Under the pieces are notes generated by a model that saw nothing but the letters and a program-made list of their open reading frames with translations, was not told the origin of the DNA and searched no databases. The position numbers and the translations under genes were made by a program. This document shows positions 39,601 to 49,215 of a stretch of DNA of 64,000 nucleotides, piece after piece. The number at the start of each line of letters is the position of its first letter. The stretch's first letter is position 1. Source of the DNA: Apostichopus japonicus (Eukaryota > Echinodermata > Holothuroidea > Aspidochirotida > Stichopodidae); the NCBI RefSeq assembly GCF_037975245.1, contig NC_092574.1, positions 9,583,713 through 9,647,712 of the forward strand. The letters run 5' to 3'.

Positions 39601-42600
39601 GTTTTTTACTTAATCTACGAGGTCATCATTAATACCATGGTATTGTTAAATGGTAGTTGATGTTTGGCTTCATATCATGATTTGCCTCAATGAATTGTTC
39701 AAAGTGTACACCCCCCCACTTCTCCCCTTCCCTTCTCTCCTCACTCTGTCTCTGTCCTATAGCCCTATTAAACAACATTTTATTTACCTTGTACTTAATG
39801 TCATGATGTGCATTTTCAAATTTTTAATTTTTTCAGAGGTCACCAGTGTTCTATTGTTTGGAGCTCAGGCAACACACGATCTGGTTCCACCAGAAATTAT
39901 TCAGAACTTACTGAAGACCATCGTTAACAACTTTGTAACGGAAAGGAATTCAAATGAAGTCATGGCGATTGGGTAAATATAGAAAGATGTTTCTTTACCT
40001 ATCATGATGCAGATGGTTACAACTACTAAGTTCTATGTAGCTATGTAGTCATAAATCAAACTAATACCATTATAGTCTAAGTTAAATTACCTCTTTAACT
40101 TAAAATGTACCAGAATTTGTTGTTACTTTTTATCACTGAACTGAAATACACATGAAAAATTGATGTCCTTTTAAATTTAGGTTACATCTGCTGGTGTATT
40201 ACCTTTAAGTGTCACACCCTCCTTTCACCTTTGAGTACTTTTAGGTGTCACCTGTATGGTATGGTGCCACCATATGGTGCCACCCGTATGGTGCCACCTC
40301 TCATGCCACTCATTTTCTCTATGGTGCCTGCACACAGGCGATCACTTCCGTAAGAAGTTAGGTTGTGTAGACGTCATTCCGACTTGAACAACTTTTCAGC
40401 CGATACTTTGAAGTCATTTCTTGTAATATGTATTTTGTGATTGGGAATGATTGGCAGGGCATATTATTGAGGAATTTTACTAGTCATCCCTTGGAACGAG
40501 TAGGTCTTACTACAACAAATTCAGTTCTGAACAATGTAACAAAATAACAAAGAAGATACAATATGTACACTGTAGGAGAGATGGTTAGGTTTGGTGGATA
40601 GAACACCGCTTTAAGCCGCTTACACTCCCCCCTTTGGGTAGATCGTAGGCCCACCACAATTTTTGTTTTATGTCAGTGATGGAGGGTGGTACTTATTTGA
40701 TCAGTTTACTTAATTGGGCATATTAAGTTACAATGGTATTAAGTTACAACTAGTCTTCCGCTGGACCACCACAATAGCTGATTTAGGTTTTCCAACCAGA
40801 AGTTTGGTTGAACACATTGTTTCATTGTACTTCAACTTTATTCAAATTTGCTTAATCAGGTTCAGCAAGTTGACTTCATCTCTCTTTCATCTCTCTTTCA
40901 GTTTGAACGCAGTTCGGGAGGTCTGCTCTCGATGTCCATTAGCCATGACTGGTGACCTCTTGGGCGACCTCGCTCAGTACAAAAAGTACCGCAACAAAGC
41001 GGTAGTGGCCTCTGCCAGATCACTCATACAGTTGTATAGGAGTAAAAATCCGGACCTCTTACATAAGAAAGATCGGGTAATTGTTCTCTTTTTGCAGTAT
41101 TTAAGACTTATAAAAGGTCATCACTATTACTTGAGTGCCTGGAAGTTGTCAAACCCTTTCAAAAATTATTCTTAAGTTCTGACCCTCCATCTTAAGTAAT
41201 TCTTCCAACATTGAGAAATGTTACCATAGAACACAAAATATATCAGAGCAATGTAAAGTTCAGTTTGTAAGATGTTTGTTGAAGTTTTTAAACGTAATTT
41301 CCCAGGTTTGGACTTGACCACATTTGGGGGCAACTGGTATGTGCCTGGAAGTTGTCAAACTTTTTCAAAAAAATTCTAAAATTATGACCCTCCATCTTAA
41401 GTAATTCTCCTAACATTGAGAAATGTTACCATAGTACCCAAAATATATCAGAGCAATGTAAAGTTCAGTTTGCAAGATGCTTGTTGAAGTTTTTAAACGT
41501 AATTTCCCAGGTTTGGACTTGACCACATTTGGGGGCAACTGGCAAGTTCTCAGTTATATATATGTATATATGCTTTCCTATGTGCAAACAATTTGACTTG
41601 TGAGCATTTCTAGTATGCTTAAATGTCTTTATCTTTCTTCCTTGTTTTATTGTTAGGGCAAACCAACTGAGAGCACTGTTGATATCAAAGTTCGAAAGTA
41701 CGGGGAAGTAGATGCAGAAGACTTTGTAAAAGGAGCCGAGGTTCTACCGGAGGCCAACGACGGAGATGTGACAGAGAAAGGGGGAGAGAAAAATGGTGAG
41801 GAAATGTGATTTGTTTGTTATGTATGTTGAAGCTTTATTATCCACTCTCTATATAAACAAGCACAAAGCAGAAGGAAATGCCTCCACCTTAATGATGTGA
41901 TTGTAGGAAACCTGTCAAAAGTGAAAGTGATGATTTAGGCCATCATGTTACCTAGCAACTGTTTGTATGTGTTTATCAGTGAATGCATAATAGTCTTTCA
42001 ATTAGTTTGTGTGTTCGATGTCAGTTGGCTGCTATCCATTGAAATCCAATTCTGTTAAAGCGATAAGAAGAGGTATATGGGACAGCAACATGTGCGGGGA
42101 GGGGTGGGGAGGTGGTGGGGTGTAGAGGGGTGATGACAACATAGCAGGAACATAAACCAATGAGACATCCCTCCAGTACTGCTTTGTGATGTAGAAAGAC
42201 ACCTAACATGAATGAAAGCATATCCATTGGTTAAATGTGACTTGCCTTTTGTTTTGTTCCTTTTCAAAGGGATATGGGCAAAAAAAAGTAATTTATGCAT
42301 ACTCTTACCTCCTTGACAAGCTTCTCAAATGATTTTATAAAACTGTTTCAGTTATACAAAGAGAGAGATGAGAGAGAGTGAGTCTATAGGGGCATTTGGT
42401 AAAGGTGGATGCGAGGGGATGAGGTTGGATGGCTGGATTGTGAAAAGACCATACAAAGAACATTTTCAAAAATTTCTAACACCACAATGTCTCAGCTGTA
42501 CGAGTGTGTGATCGTAATGTTTTTCTTTAGGGATTGCTCGAGAAGAAGAACATATCTTTTGTATGAATCTTGGTTTGTATTTCTTTATTAATTTAAATAA

Positions 42601-45550
42601 ATTAAATAATATTATTATTTTAAATAAGATGAGTGGGAGACAGCGAGCGAGGAGTCAGACGGCAGCGATGGGGGTTGGATTGACGTCAAACACTTGTCAG
42701 ATGAGGCAGAGGCGGCAGAAGATGACCCAAGCAAGGACCTAACCTTAGAGGAGAGGGAAACCAAGGCTGCTGGCATCAGTCAGTCTAGGCTCATTACACA
42801 AAATGAGTTCCAGGTAAATCTTATCATCGGATCTGTTATTCGTTTCATTACTTACTATCATCCTTCAGACAGTGTGCTGTATGCCCATAGCCCCACTGGG
42901 GTTTTCAGCATACTTCCTCTTCATAACAGAATGATTGTTTTATTGTACTATGTGTTGATGTTAGGAAGAAAACAGTGAGTCAGTCAGTGAGTCAATGAGT
43001 GAGTCAGTGAGTGAGTGAGTCAATGGGTGAGTAAGTGAGTGAGTCCGTCAGTGAGTGAGTCAGTGAGTGATTCAGTTGGTGAGTCAGTCGTGAGTCAGTC
43101 AGTGAGTGAGTCCGTCAGTGAGTGAGTCAGTGAGTGAGTCAGTGAGTGATTGAGTCAGTGAGTCAGTCGGTGAGTGAGTGAGTCAGTGAGTGATTCAGTG
43201 AGTGAGTCAGTCGGTGCATCAGTCAGTAAGTCAGTCAGTGGGTCAGTCAGTCAGTCAGTCAGTCAGTACAAGACCTCAATTTGGGATGAGATGAAGGGCA
43301 AACTCTAGGGCAGTGTGGTCTTATCATCTGATCATTGGATAAGACTTTTCATAAGAAGAAGCATGAATTCAACGAACGTCATCGTCAGAAGATCGTTGGG
43401 TTCATTAGTGATGAGATCTCAGTATCTTGAACTGTTTGAAAGTTTTCGATTTTAATATGAGGGGATGTTGAGTTTGAAGTTTCCAGTCTACTTCTAGCAG
43501 GGTAACATTAGTTCATATTTTTCTTTTGACAGAAAATCAGGTTAAATCAACTGCAAAAGGAAGTCTTAGCTAGCAGACCAATTAAGGGTAACAAGAGGAA
43601 GTTTAAGGAGGTTGTGGAAGTAGATGACGAGAAGTGAGTATAACATTTCATGTCAACTTCTCTGTTAACATCCAAAGAGTGATTATCTTGTTGAAGAAAG
43701 TATTTTGCAGAGAATCCTTGAATAGATTTGTAACCTTGATATGTAGAAATGTTTACGGACTTATTGATGTATTAGATGAATCACGACAGTCTTTGATCAC
43801 AAGGTGGCAGTGGTCATCGTTTAAGTTAACATAAATCAATTTCAAATGTTGATGATTTTGTCTGCTCATGTGACTTATTGCATGATCTTTGACCACCAGC
43901 TCTGAGCTCATCGCTCTCAGTAGGATCGAATCCATCCAGTCCAGACCCAGACACGACAAAGAGGCCAGGTTGGCAACAGTCTTGGTAAGTCAATGATATT
44001 GTGACCTTTATCAGTTTTATCACCCAAAAAAAAAAAAAAATTTAGCTTAATGTTTCATTGCTCTCTGAGAAAAGTGCTTATAAAACAGCCAAATAAGTTT
44101 TGTGTTTATTTGTTGACACTCAAAATGCTGACTACTTACATGATTTTGTGTATGTTACTCGACTGTTAATACAAATGAATTGTAATAACATCAGACCAAC
44201 TTCCTATCAAAAATTCAAATTGATTTATGGTCGAACGGGGTCACTCATTATATACTTGTGCTTCTGAGAAGCGATGTACTTGAAACATTCCTTAGGATTT
44301 GTTCCATATTTTTAATTCATTTGAATATGTATTAGGAAGGAAGATGAGTAATATTTGAGAAATACACATATAAGGGTGAAGGTAGGCAAAAGAAATTGAA
44401 GCTTTTTTTTTATGGTTGGTAATTTTACCAAACCGACTGAGTATTATTCCAAATGGGATTGTACTGGACTAAATTAAGAAACTTTCATAGAATTTTTCAC
44501 CCCGATATAGGTCACCAAACAGGTACTTAGTGGATTCCACTTCTGTTCTCAACATTTCGGCACCCAAAATGCCTTATTTTTATACAAGTGACTCATACGT
44601 AAACTTCACAATTTGTATTGCAACTTCACAACACATGCTACTGAATTGACATTGGTATTAGAGTTTGGCATGGAGTCACGCTATGTTTTGTAATTCTCAA
44701 ATGAACTCAAGGGGCTGGTTGAATTCATAATGTGTTTTTTTTTAAATTTTGCAGGCTGGCAAAACTCCAACAGTGAGAAAACGAGATGAGAAGAGAAGAA
44801 GAAATCCAAAGGCGAGCACCACCAATAAAGAGAAGGCAAGGTCAAAGCCATTTATGATGGTGAAGCAGAAGAAGTCAGTGAGAGGCAAACATAAAAGATC
44901 TTTCAGAGATAAGCAAGTAAGTAAGAAATGTAGACAGTTTGTAGATGATATTGTCAGAATGTATCTCGAATTTGGTGGCGGGTGCCCAGAATGAACGCAC
45001 CTGCGAACAATTGTTTCGTACCCCGGTGTCGGCATGCCAGCCTAGCCACTGGTATATCAGAATGGAACTTTCCACTTGTCTTTCTTCAGTATGAAATCAT
45101 TCTAGGTGCATATTTCCTTTTCCCCATGTGACCCTTGTTTTAGAAAACACTAAGGCTGTTGAAGTTTGAAGAAGCATCCAGTCTCTTTAAGAAAATAAGT
45201 TGTCCTTGTAGGGTAAACATGTTCTCTGCTTGAACTTTGTTAATTACATTGATGATGTACATGGGCTGCCTACATAGCATTATTGACAGGTTAATAGGCT
45301 TCTTGTTTTGTACATATATTCTTGAATTTTGTATATAAACTTTCCTTATGTTGATAAGGAAGGAAATGGACAATTAAAACGTGCAGGAAGATGAATGCCA
45401 ATCAAAAGTGCACTTAGTTACAGACAAAACGTCTAAGTTTTTTTGCCTCATTGTTTGATTTCTGTATATTAATTGCACGGTTGTGTTTATTTTGTTTTAC
45501 AGATAGCTTTGAGAGATGCTCTCATCAAAAGAACAAAAATGAAGAGATGA
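30666..45550 (+). CDS. SDAD1: SDA1 homolog, 60S ribosome biogenesis factor (complete)
   Basis: Nucleolar protein needed for 60S pre-ribosome maturation and export (SDA1/NUC130 family). Eighteen exons join without a frame break to 690 residues, close to the ~687 of the vertebrate protein: 30666-30755, 31391-31495, 31820-31918, 35650-35832, 36542-36642, 36819-36876, 37514-37585, 37955-38056, 38303-38372, 39121-39282, 39837-39972, 40902-41076, 41657-41795, 42629-42813, 43533-43633, 43900-43984, 44755-44916 and 45503-45550. The start [16 protein letters not shown], the [15 protein letters not shown] block, [19 protein letters not shown] and [10 protein letters not shown] are diagnostic. The middle carries a DSDSDSE acidic stretch and a Lys-rich segment (exons 37955-38372). 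The C-terminal half has an acidic region with GGWIDV (42629-42813). The basic end [17 protein letters not shown] leads to the TGA at 45548-45550. Intron 3 (31919-35649) holds a large repeat element. The gene shares a 1.9-kb intergenic region with the divergent transporter gene. Confidence 0.97.
32293..34967. repeat. 2.7-kb element with inverted 12-mer ends and internal tandem units
   Basis: It is bounded by GGTTCCTTGCTT (32293-32304) and its exact reverse complement AAGCAAGGAACC (34956-34967). A (GTAT/GTGT)n run lies at about 32336-32390. The interior repeats a block beginning AATAACTCCCAG at about 32554, 33213, 33508, 33918, 34317 and, decayed, 34618. Spacings fall near 400 and 300 bp, so there are two unit classes. 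Units share ACTTAACGGTCATGTG, AAAAACTAGTATTTT and TGACCTTTGTGTG. No coding capacity is seen. It fills most of SDAD1 intron 3. Confidence 0.75.
37759..37789 (+). repeat. G-run in SDAD1 intron 7
   Basis: A run of guanines followed by GGAGGGGAGGGGG, in the intron between exons 37514-37585 and 37955-38056. Otherwise the intron is plain AT-rich sequence. Confidence 0.7.
41135..41542 (+). repeat. 206-bp tandem duplication in SDAD1 intron 12
   Basis: The block starting GTGCCTGGAAGTTGTC at 41135 repeats at 41341 with few differences, ending at GGGGGCAACTGG in both copies. It lies between exons 40902-41076 and 41657-41795 and does not touch coding sequence. High identity implies a fairly recent duplication. 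Confidence 0.9.
41896..41995 (+). repeat. Diverged dispersed repeat, copy 2
   Basis: Second copy of the block at 20738-20835, in SDAD1 intron 13. The order of short shared blocks is kept, with substitutions and indels between them. Confidence 0.5.
42972..43268 (+). repeat. TGAG/TCAG microsatellite in SDAD1 intron 14
   Basis: About 300 bp of GTGAGTCAGT-type tetranucleotide mixtures, sometimes interrupted by CGTC or TTCAG. The last 30 bp are nearly pure (TCAG)n. It lies between exons 42629-42813 and 43533-43633. Many copies contain TGAGTCA. Confidence 0.9.
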
Positions 45551-45918
45551 GTATGAATATAGCATTGCGGCTGCCAAGGACGAATAACCTGCTCAGAGTT
45601 GCATTTCTCTCTTACAAAGTGGAGGATGTGTGGGTTTGTTATCTCAAGATGGAAGTGTAGCCCAGGAAGGCATGCGCGGTTATCCTACCCCTAATATCAG
45701 CAGGAGCAACTGATCCAGATGTAGAGGGGTGCAATAGAGGACAACAGAGTTGTCCTAGAACTGCAAGAGAAGTTGGATACATAATGTGATAAGAGTTTAT
45801 GACAATATACCACAGACTTCTAACATTGAAAGAATAGAACATGAATGGCATATTTTCCCATTGTGTTGTAATTGTTACTACATGGTATGGCAGATTTTGT
45901 TATGTACAAGTATTTCTG

Positions 45919-46045
45919 CAGGGACATAGCCAGACATCTCTTTAAAAAAAAATGTTTTTCTGACCTTTCTGGGGGGTGGGAGGAGGAAGATAAATACTTG
46001 AGGGGGCCTTAATCCCACTGCCCCCTCCTACCAGCTATGCCACTG
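45919..46045. mobile_element. Short CAGTGGCATAGC-type MITE in SDAD1 3' flank
   Basis: The left end CAGGGACATAGCCAG and the reverse complement of the right end, CAGTGGCATAGCTGG, agree at most positions. They resemble hAT-like ends at 12693 and 11168. The 127-bp interior is G-rich then C-rich. No convincing target-site duplication is visible, so this is less certain than the element at 12693. Confidence 0.5.
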
Positions 46046-46299
46046 TTCCAGTCTAGCGTGGAGTATCTTCTGTAATACAGATATGTAAAGCCTTTTAAAC
46101 ACAAACCTCGTTAATAAGATATCCCAAGATATTTTACTATTTTACATCACATAGCTCATGTGTGTCTTTCTTAAAAAGTGAGTACAAGAACCATTTTATT
46201 TTGGGTGGAGGTCAGCAGAGGTCCAAGTGTCAAAATATCAAACTTCATTAACTATTACAAATGCAAATTCAGCTCTTTGTTGTTAGAGTGAGCATGCAA

Positions 46300-46305
46300 A
46301 ATAAA
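46300..46305 (+). terminator. Candidate SDAD1 poly(A) signal AATAAA
   Basis: A canonical AATAAA 750 nt downstream of the SDAD1 stop codon, followed by T-rich sequence within 40 nt. Another AATAAA lies further on, near 46806, so the choice is uncertain. Confidence 0.35.
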
Positions 46306-46919
46306 TATACCAGCAATAGAAATATCCCTCTGTCTTTCTTTCATCATTGTGGCATTATGTGACAAGATTCCGTCATCAAACCATGTAATCACTGACTGTG
46401 TTTAGACTTATACTGCTCTCCATCTGCAGTATGGACTTCAGCGGGGGCTAGCTTGCAAACTACTCTTGTGCTGCATATGTGATGCATTTAACCGCAAGTA
46501 ACCGCTAGCTGGGGTTTCTGGTGTTATTATTTCACTTATAGTTTTGACCTGGAATTGGACTAGGTTCCAACTTTGCTATAGGGGTGTGAAGTAATCAATA
46601 CCTCAATGAATGTTAGTAGTGAACAGTATTCATACATTAAATGCATTCCAAATTGGAAGAAAATGAGATGTGAATTTTACAGAAAAATACGAAACAAATT
46701 TGTCAGTGTGCGTCTATGACATCATAGCTGTTTACTTCAAGTTCCCATTTTCTACTTTCTGATAAGCAAATTTCACCAAGCTGCTTAAAATATGTTCCTC
46801 TTTCATCATTCAGAAATAAATTTACCTCTCAACTATTCTGTTAATATTGCTAGGTAGTGAGCAAGACTAGAAAATAAAGAGATTGAGAAGAGGAGAATAA
46901 ATTCTTAAAACAAAGCAAT

Positions 46920-46925
46920 TTTATT
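46920..46925 (-). terminator. Candidate COA5 poly(A) signal AATAAA
   Basis: TTTATT on the plus strand reads AATAAA on the minus strand, about 870 nt beyond the COA5 stop codon. It is the first exact match noticed in that direction. Confidence 0.3.
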
Positions 46926-47794
46926 CTGTTTCTGCATTTGCATAAAAATACCTCCTTTTAAAGAAGATGGTGTGCTCTGCTTTTGAAGAACATTTCCTTC
47001 ATTATTCAGGATATTAACCCTAGCATTAGTATTTTATATCAATTTTGAAAGTTTTCCTGATATAATTCATATAATTCAAGTGACATACTTCAATCACATA
47101 CTAATCAATATAAATGCACTTTGAAGTCTTTAAAGAACAGCTGTTATGCTTGAAGAACTTAATAAACATTTGAAGAAAAGTCATTCTGCTTTAAATTAAA
47201 ATGGTAATGCAACAGATGTAGCCAGGGCATAATTTGTCCACTATTTTTAAACAGGAACCATTATATTATTCTGTAAGTGACAAACATTTATAGCTTTTCA
47301 AAACTGTTAAACTTTGAACAATAATGCTTCCCTGATAGTCATACAATTACTAACATCTTTGCTTACAGCTCTAGCAGTGCATGTTGCTTGTTGGCTCTAA
47401 ACAATCACTATAAACAAGCAGTCATACTGTTAAGCTGAAGCTATAACCCTGGTACAACAGATCTTCAAAGTACCTTCACACCTTATGTGTTATTACTGCA
47501 TGGTGCAGTGATAACTGAATACGTGAAAAATCGCTGCAATTTTGGACGTTGAGTTTAATATGCCTTTGGTTGGCAGTTAACTTGCCATAAACTCTACTGT
47601 CGTAAGAGTTAATAGCCATCCTTTGTTACATTTTCACTATTTAGATTAAAACATATAACATTCAATCATTGAAAGATTGATTGCATAGATCTTCAGTGCT
47701 ATCAGAGACTGTACAGAAGAACTGCATCGTCGCCAGTATGCCACAAGGGTGCAGAATGCCTTGTCAGGCAGTTAGTTAGCCCTTCATTATATCA

Positions 47795-49215
47795 TCAATA
47801 ACCTTTCCTTCCTCTGAACCTTGTTCTCGTGTCAAGCTGTAAACAAATGGAAGACAAATAAACTCAATCAATGATTGATGCCTTTATGTCGGAGGCTGAT
47901 CACGATGTGAACGAGACGGTGTAACTTCCCTCAATCAGCTGAATATATATGTCAACATTTTACAAAGCTAGTTTTAGGCAACAGTAGGGTTACCATATTT
48001 CTTTTGTTGAAAGGTGGGACACCTTGTCCCGGGGGAAGGATCAAAGGGGAGTGTCCCCATATTATGAAATAGCTGCATTAATTGTGTTAGTACTTGTTGC
48101 AACAACATATACAGTTAACATTACCAAAAAAAATCCTGCCAAGCTAGTGAGGCTAATATTAATATACTGTCATCAGTCATACTTAAAGGCCTGAGTTGAA
48201 AACGTTTTCGATATATTATGCTTCTTAAATGGCCAGGTATAGTGATGCATATTGTACTTTTTTGGGTCCCATATCGCAGAAACAGTAATAGGTTTGAACG
48301 TCACAAAGCCCATTAGAATATTGGGACGATTTAGTTTGCAGGCGGGACAACATATATTTGTTGCTTTCCTGATTAATTAGGAGGTATGGTAACCCAAAGC
48401 AACAGAACGAAACAGTTTGCCAATATCCTCAGCGCTACACAGGGAATTTCATTGGGAAAAAAAATGCTAGATATGCTACCATAGCCACAACATCCCTAAA
48501 TGTATGACAATGTTGGGCATATCTTTGACAGGTTTTGAATATGTGCACAGCCTTCAAAATTTTGAGGCAATCTTTTTGGTTGCAAGTTTTTATAACCATA
48601 ACCAATAAGCAAGGCAGCCTTCACTGAATCTTGTTAGACTCATTTTAACATTTGTCTGAATAGGCATGACTCACTATTGATCTTTTGCATTCAAAGAAGG
48701 CTGTTTGAAGAGCTCTGCAATGCTGGTCTACTCTGGTTCCTCGCTGTAAACATTCTTTAGGAGTCTTCTTATCCTAGTGAAGAGAATGAAACTTTAAATA
48801 CTGTAAAAAAAATACACTTTTTTTCCTGTTAATGTTGACATGCTTGTAAACCTTGTAAACTGAAAACTGAAGCAAAGCGTAAAGAGCAAGAAGGATGGGG
48901 GGGGGGGGGGATCATTGCAAATTTCCTGCTCATAGTAGGCTTGATAGAGTTAGTTAATTATAGGTAGGTTTTCTACAAGGGGTGGGGGTGGGGGGATCAT
49001 TGCAAATTTCCTGCTCATAGTAGGCTTGATAGAGTGAGTTAATTATAGGTAGGTTTTCTACAAGAAGATACATCAGTTCAGGAAGGAATCGATGGATAGA
49101 AGAAATTACTTACAAATTTGACACAATCACTCTCCAAGAGACAAATCTTGAGGTCTTCCTTCAGACCTTCACATGGTCGTTTTGTCACAGGTTTGTCTTC
49201 GTAATATTTAGGCAT
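47795..49215 (-). CDS. COA5: Cytochrome c oxidase assembly factor 5 (PET191 family, complete)
   Basis: Small twin-CX9C protein of the mitochondrial intermembrane space, required for an early step of complex IV assembly (PET191 family). Three exons: 49114-49215 (34 codons), 48675-48773 (33 codons) and 47795-47836 (13 codons plus TGA), all phase 0. GTAAGT and GTGAGT donors and TAG and CAG acceptors flank them. The 80-residue product starts MPKYYEDKP, identical to the family N-terminus, and ends FRGRKGY, as vertebrate COA5 does. Cysteines at residues 15 and 25 form one CX9C pair and residues 53 and 63 the other; Cys31 and Cys42 lie between. The segment TAFFECKRS around the last cysteine is strongly conserved in the family. 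Human COA5 is 74 residues, so this copy is slightly longer between the pairs. It lies convergent with SDAD1 and divergent from the INPP4-like gene. A tandem duplication sits in intron 1. Confidence 0.97.
48897..49064 (+). repeat. 85-bp tandem duplication in COA5 intron 1
   Basis: GGGGGGATCATTGCAAATTT...TTTTCTACAAG occurs twice with a period of about 85 bp and nearly identical sequence. It lies between exons 48675-48773 and 49114-49215. The G-run at the start of each copy differs in length. Confidence 0.9.

Larger units (their letters stand above)
45551..47794. other. Convergent 3' intergenic region, SDAD1 / COA5
   Basis: Holds the 3' UTRs of both genes, a short MITE-like element (45919-46045) and otherwise AT-rich sequence with no further gene. 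Open frames here are short and unlike any family. Confidence 0.7.

Noticed and set aside
40714-41175. Long open frame around SDAD1 exon 12
   Set aside because: Only 40902-41076 matches SDA1; the extensions are intron read through acceptor and donor.
31496-43899. Intronic box C/D snoRNA in SDAD1
   Set aside because: TGATGA occurs in several introns, but none has a paired CTGA and terminal stem at the right distance.
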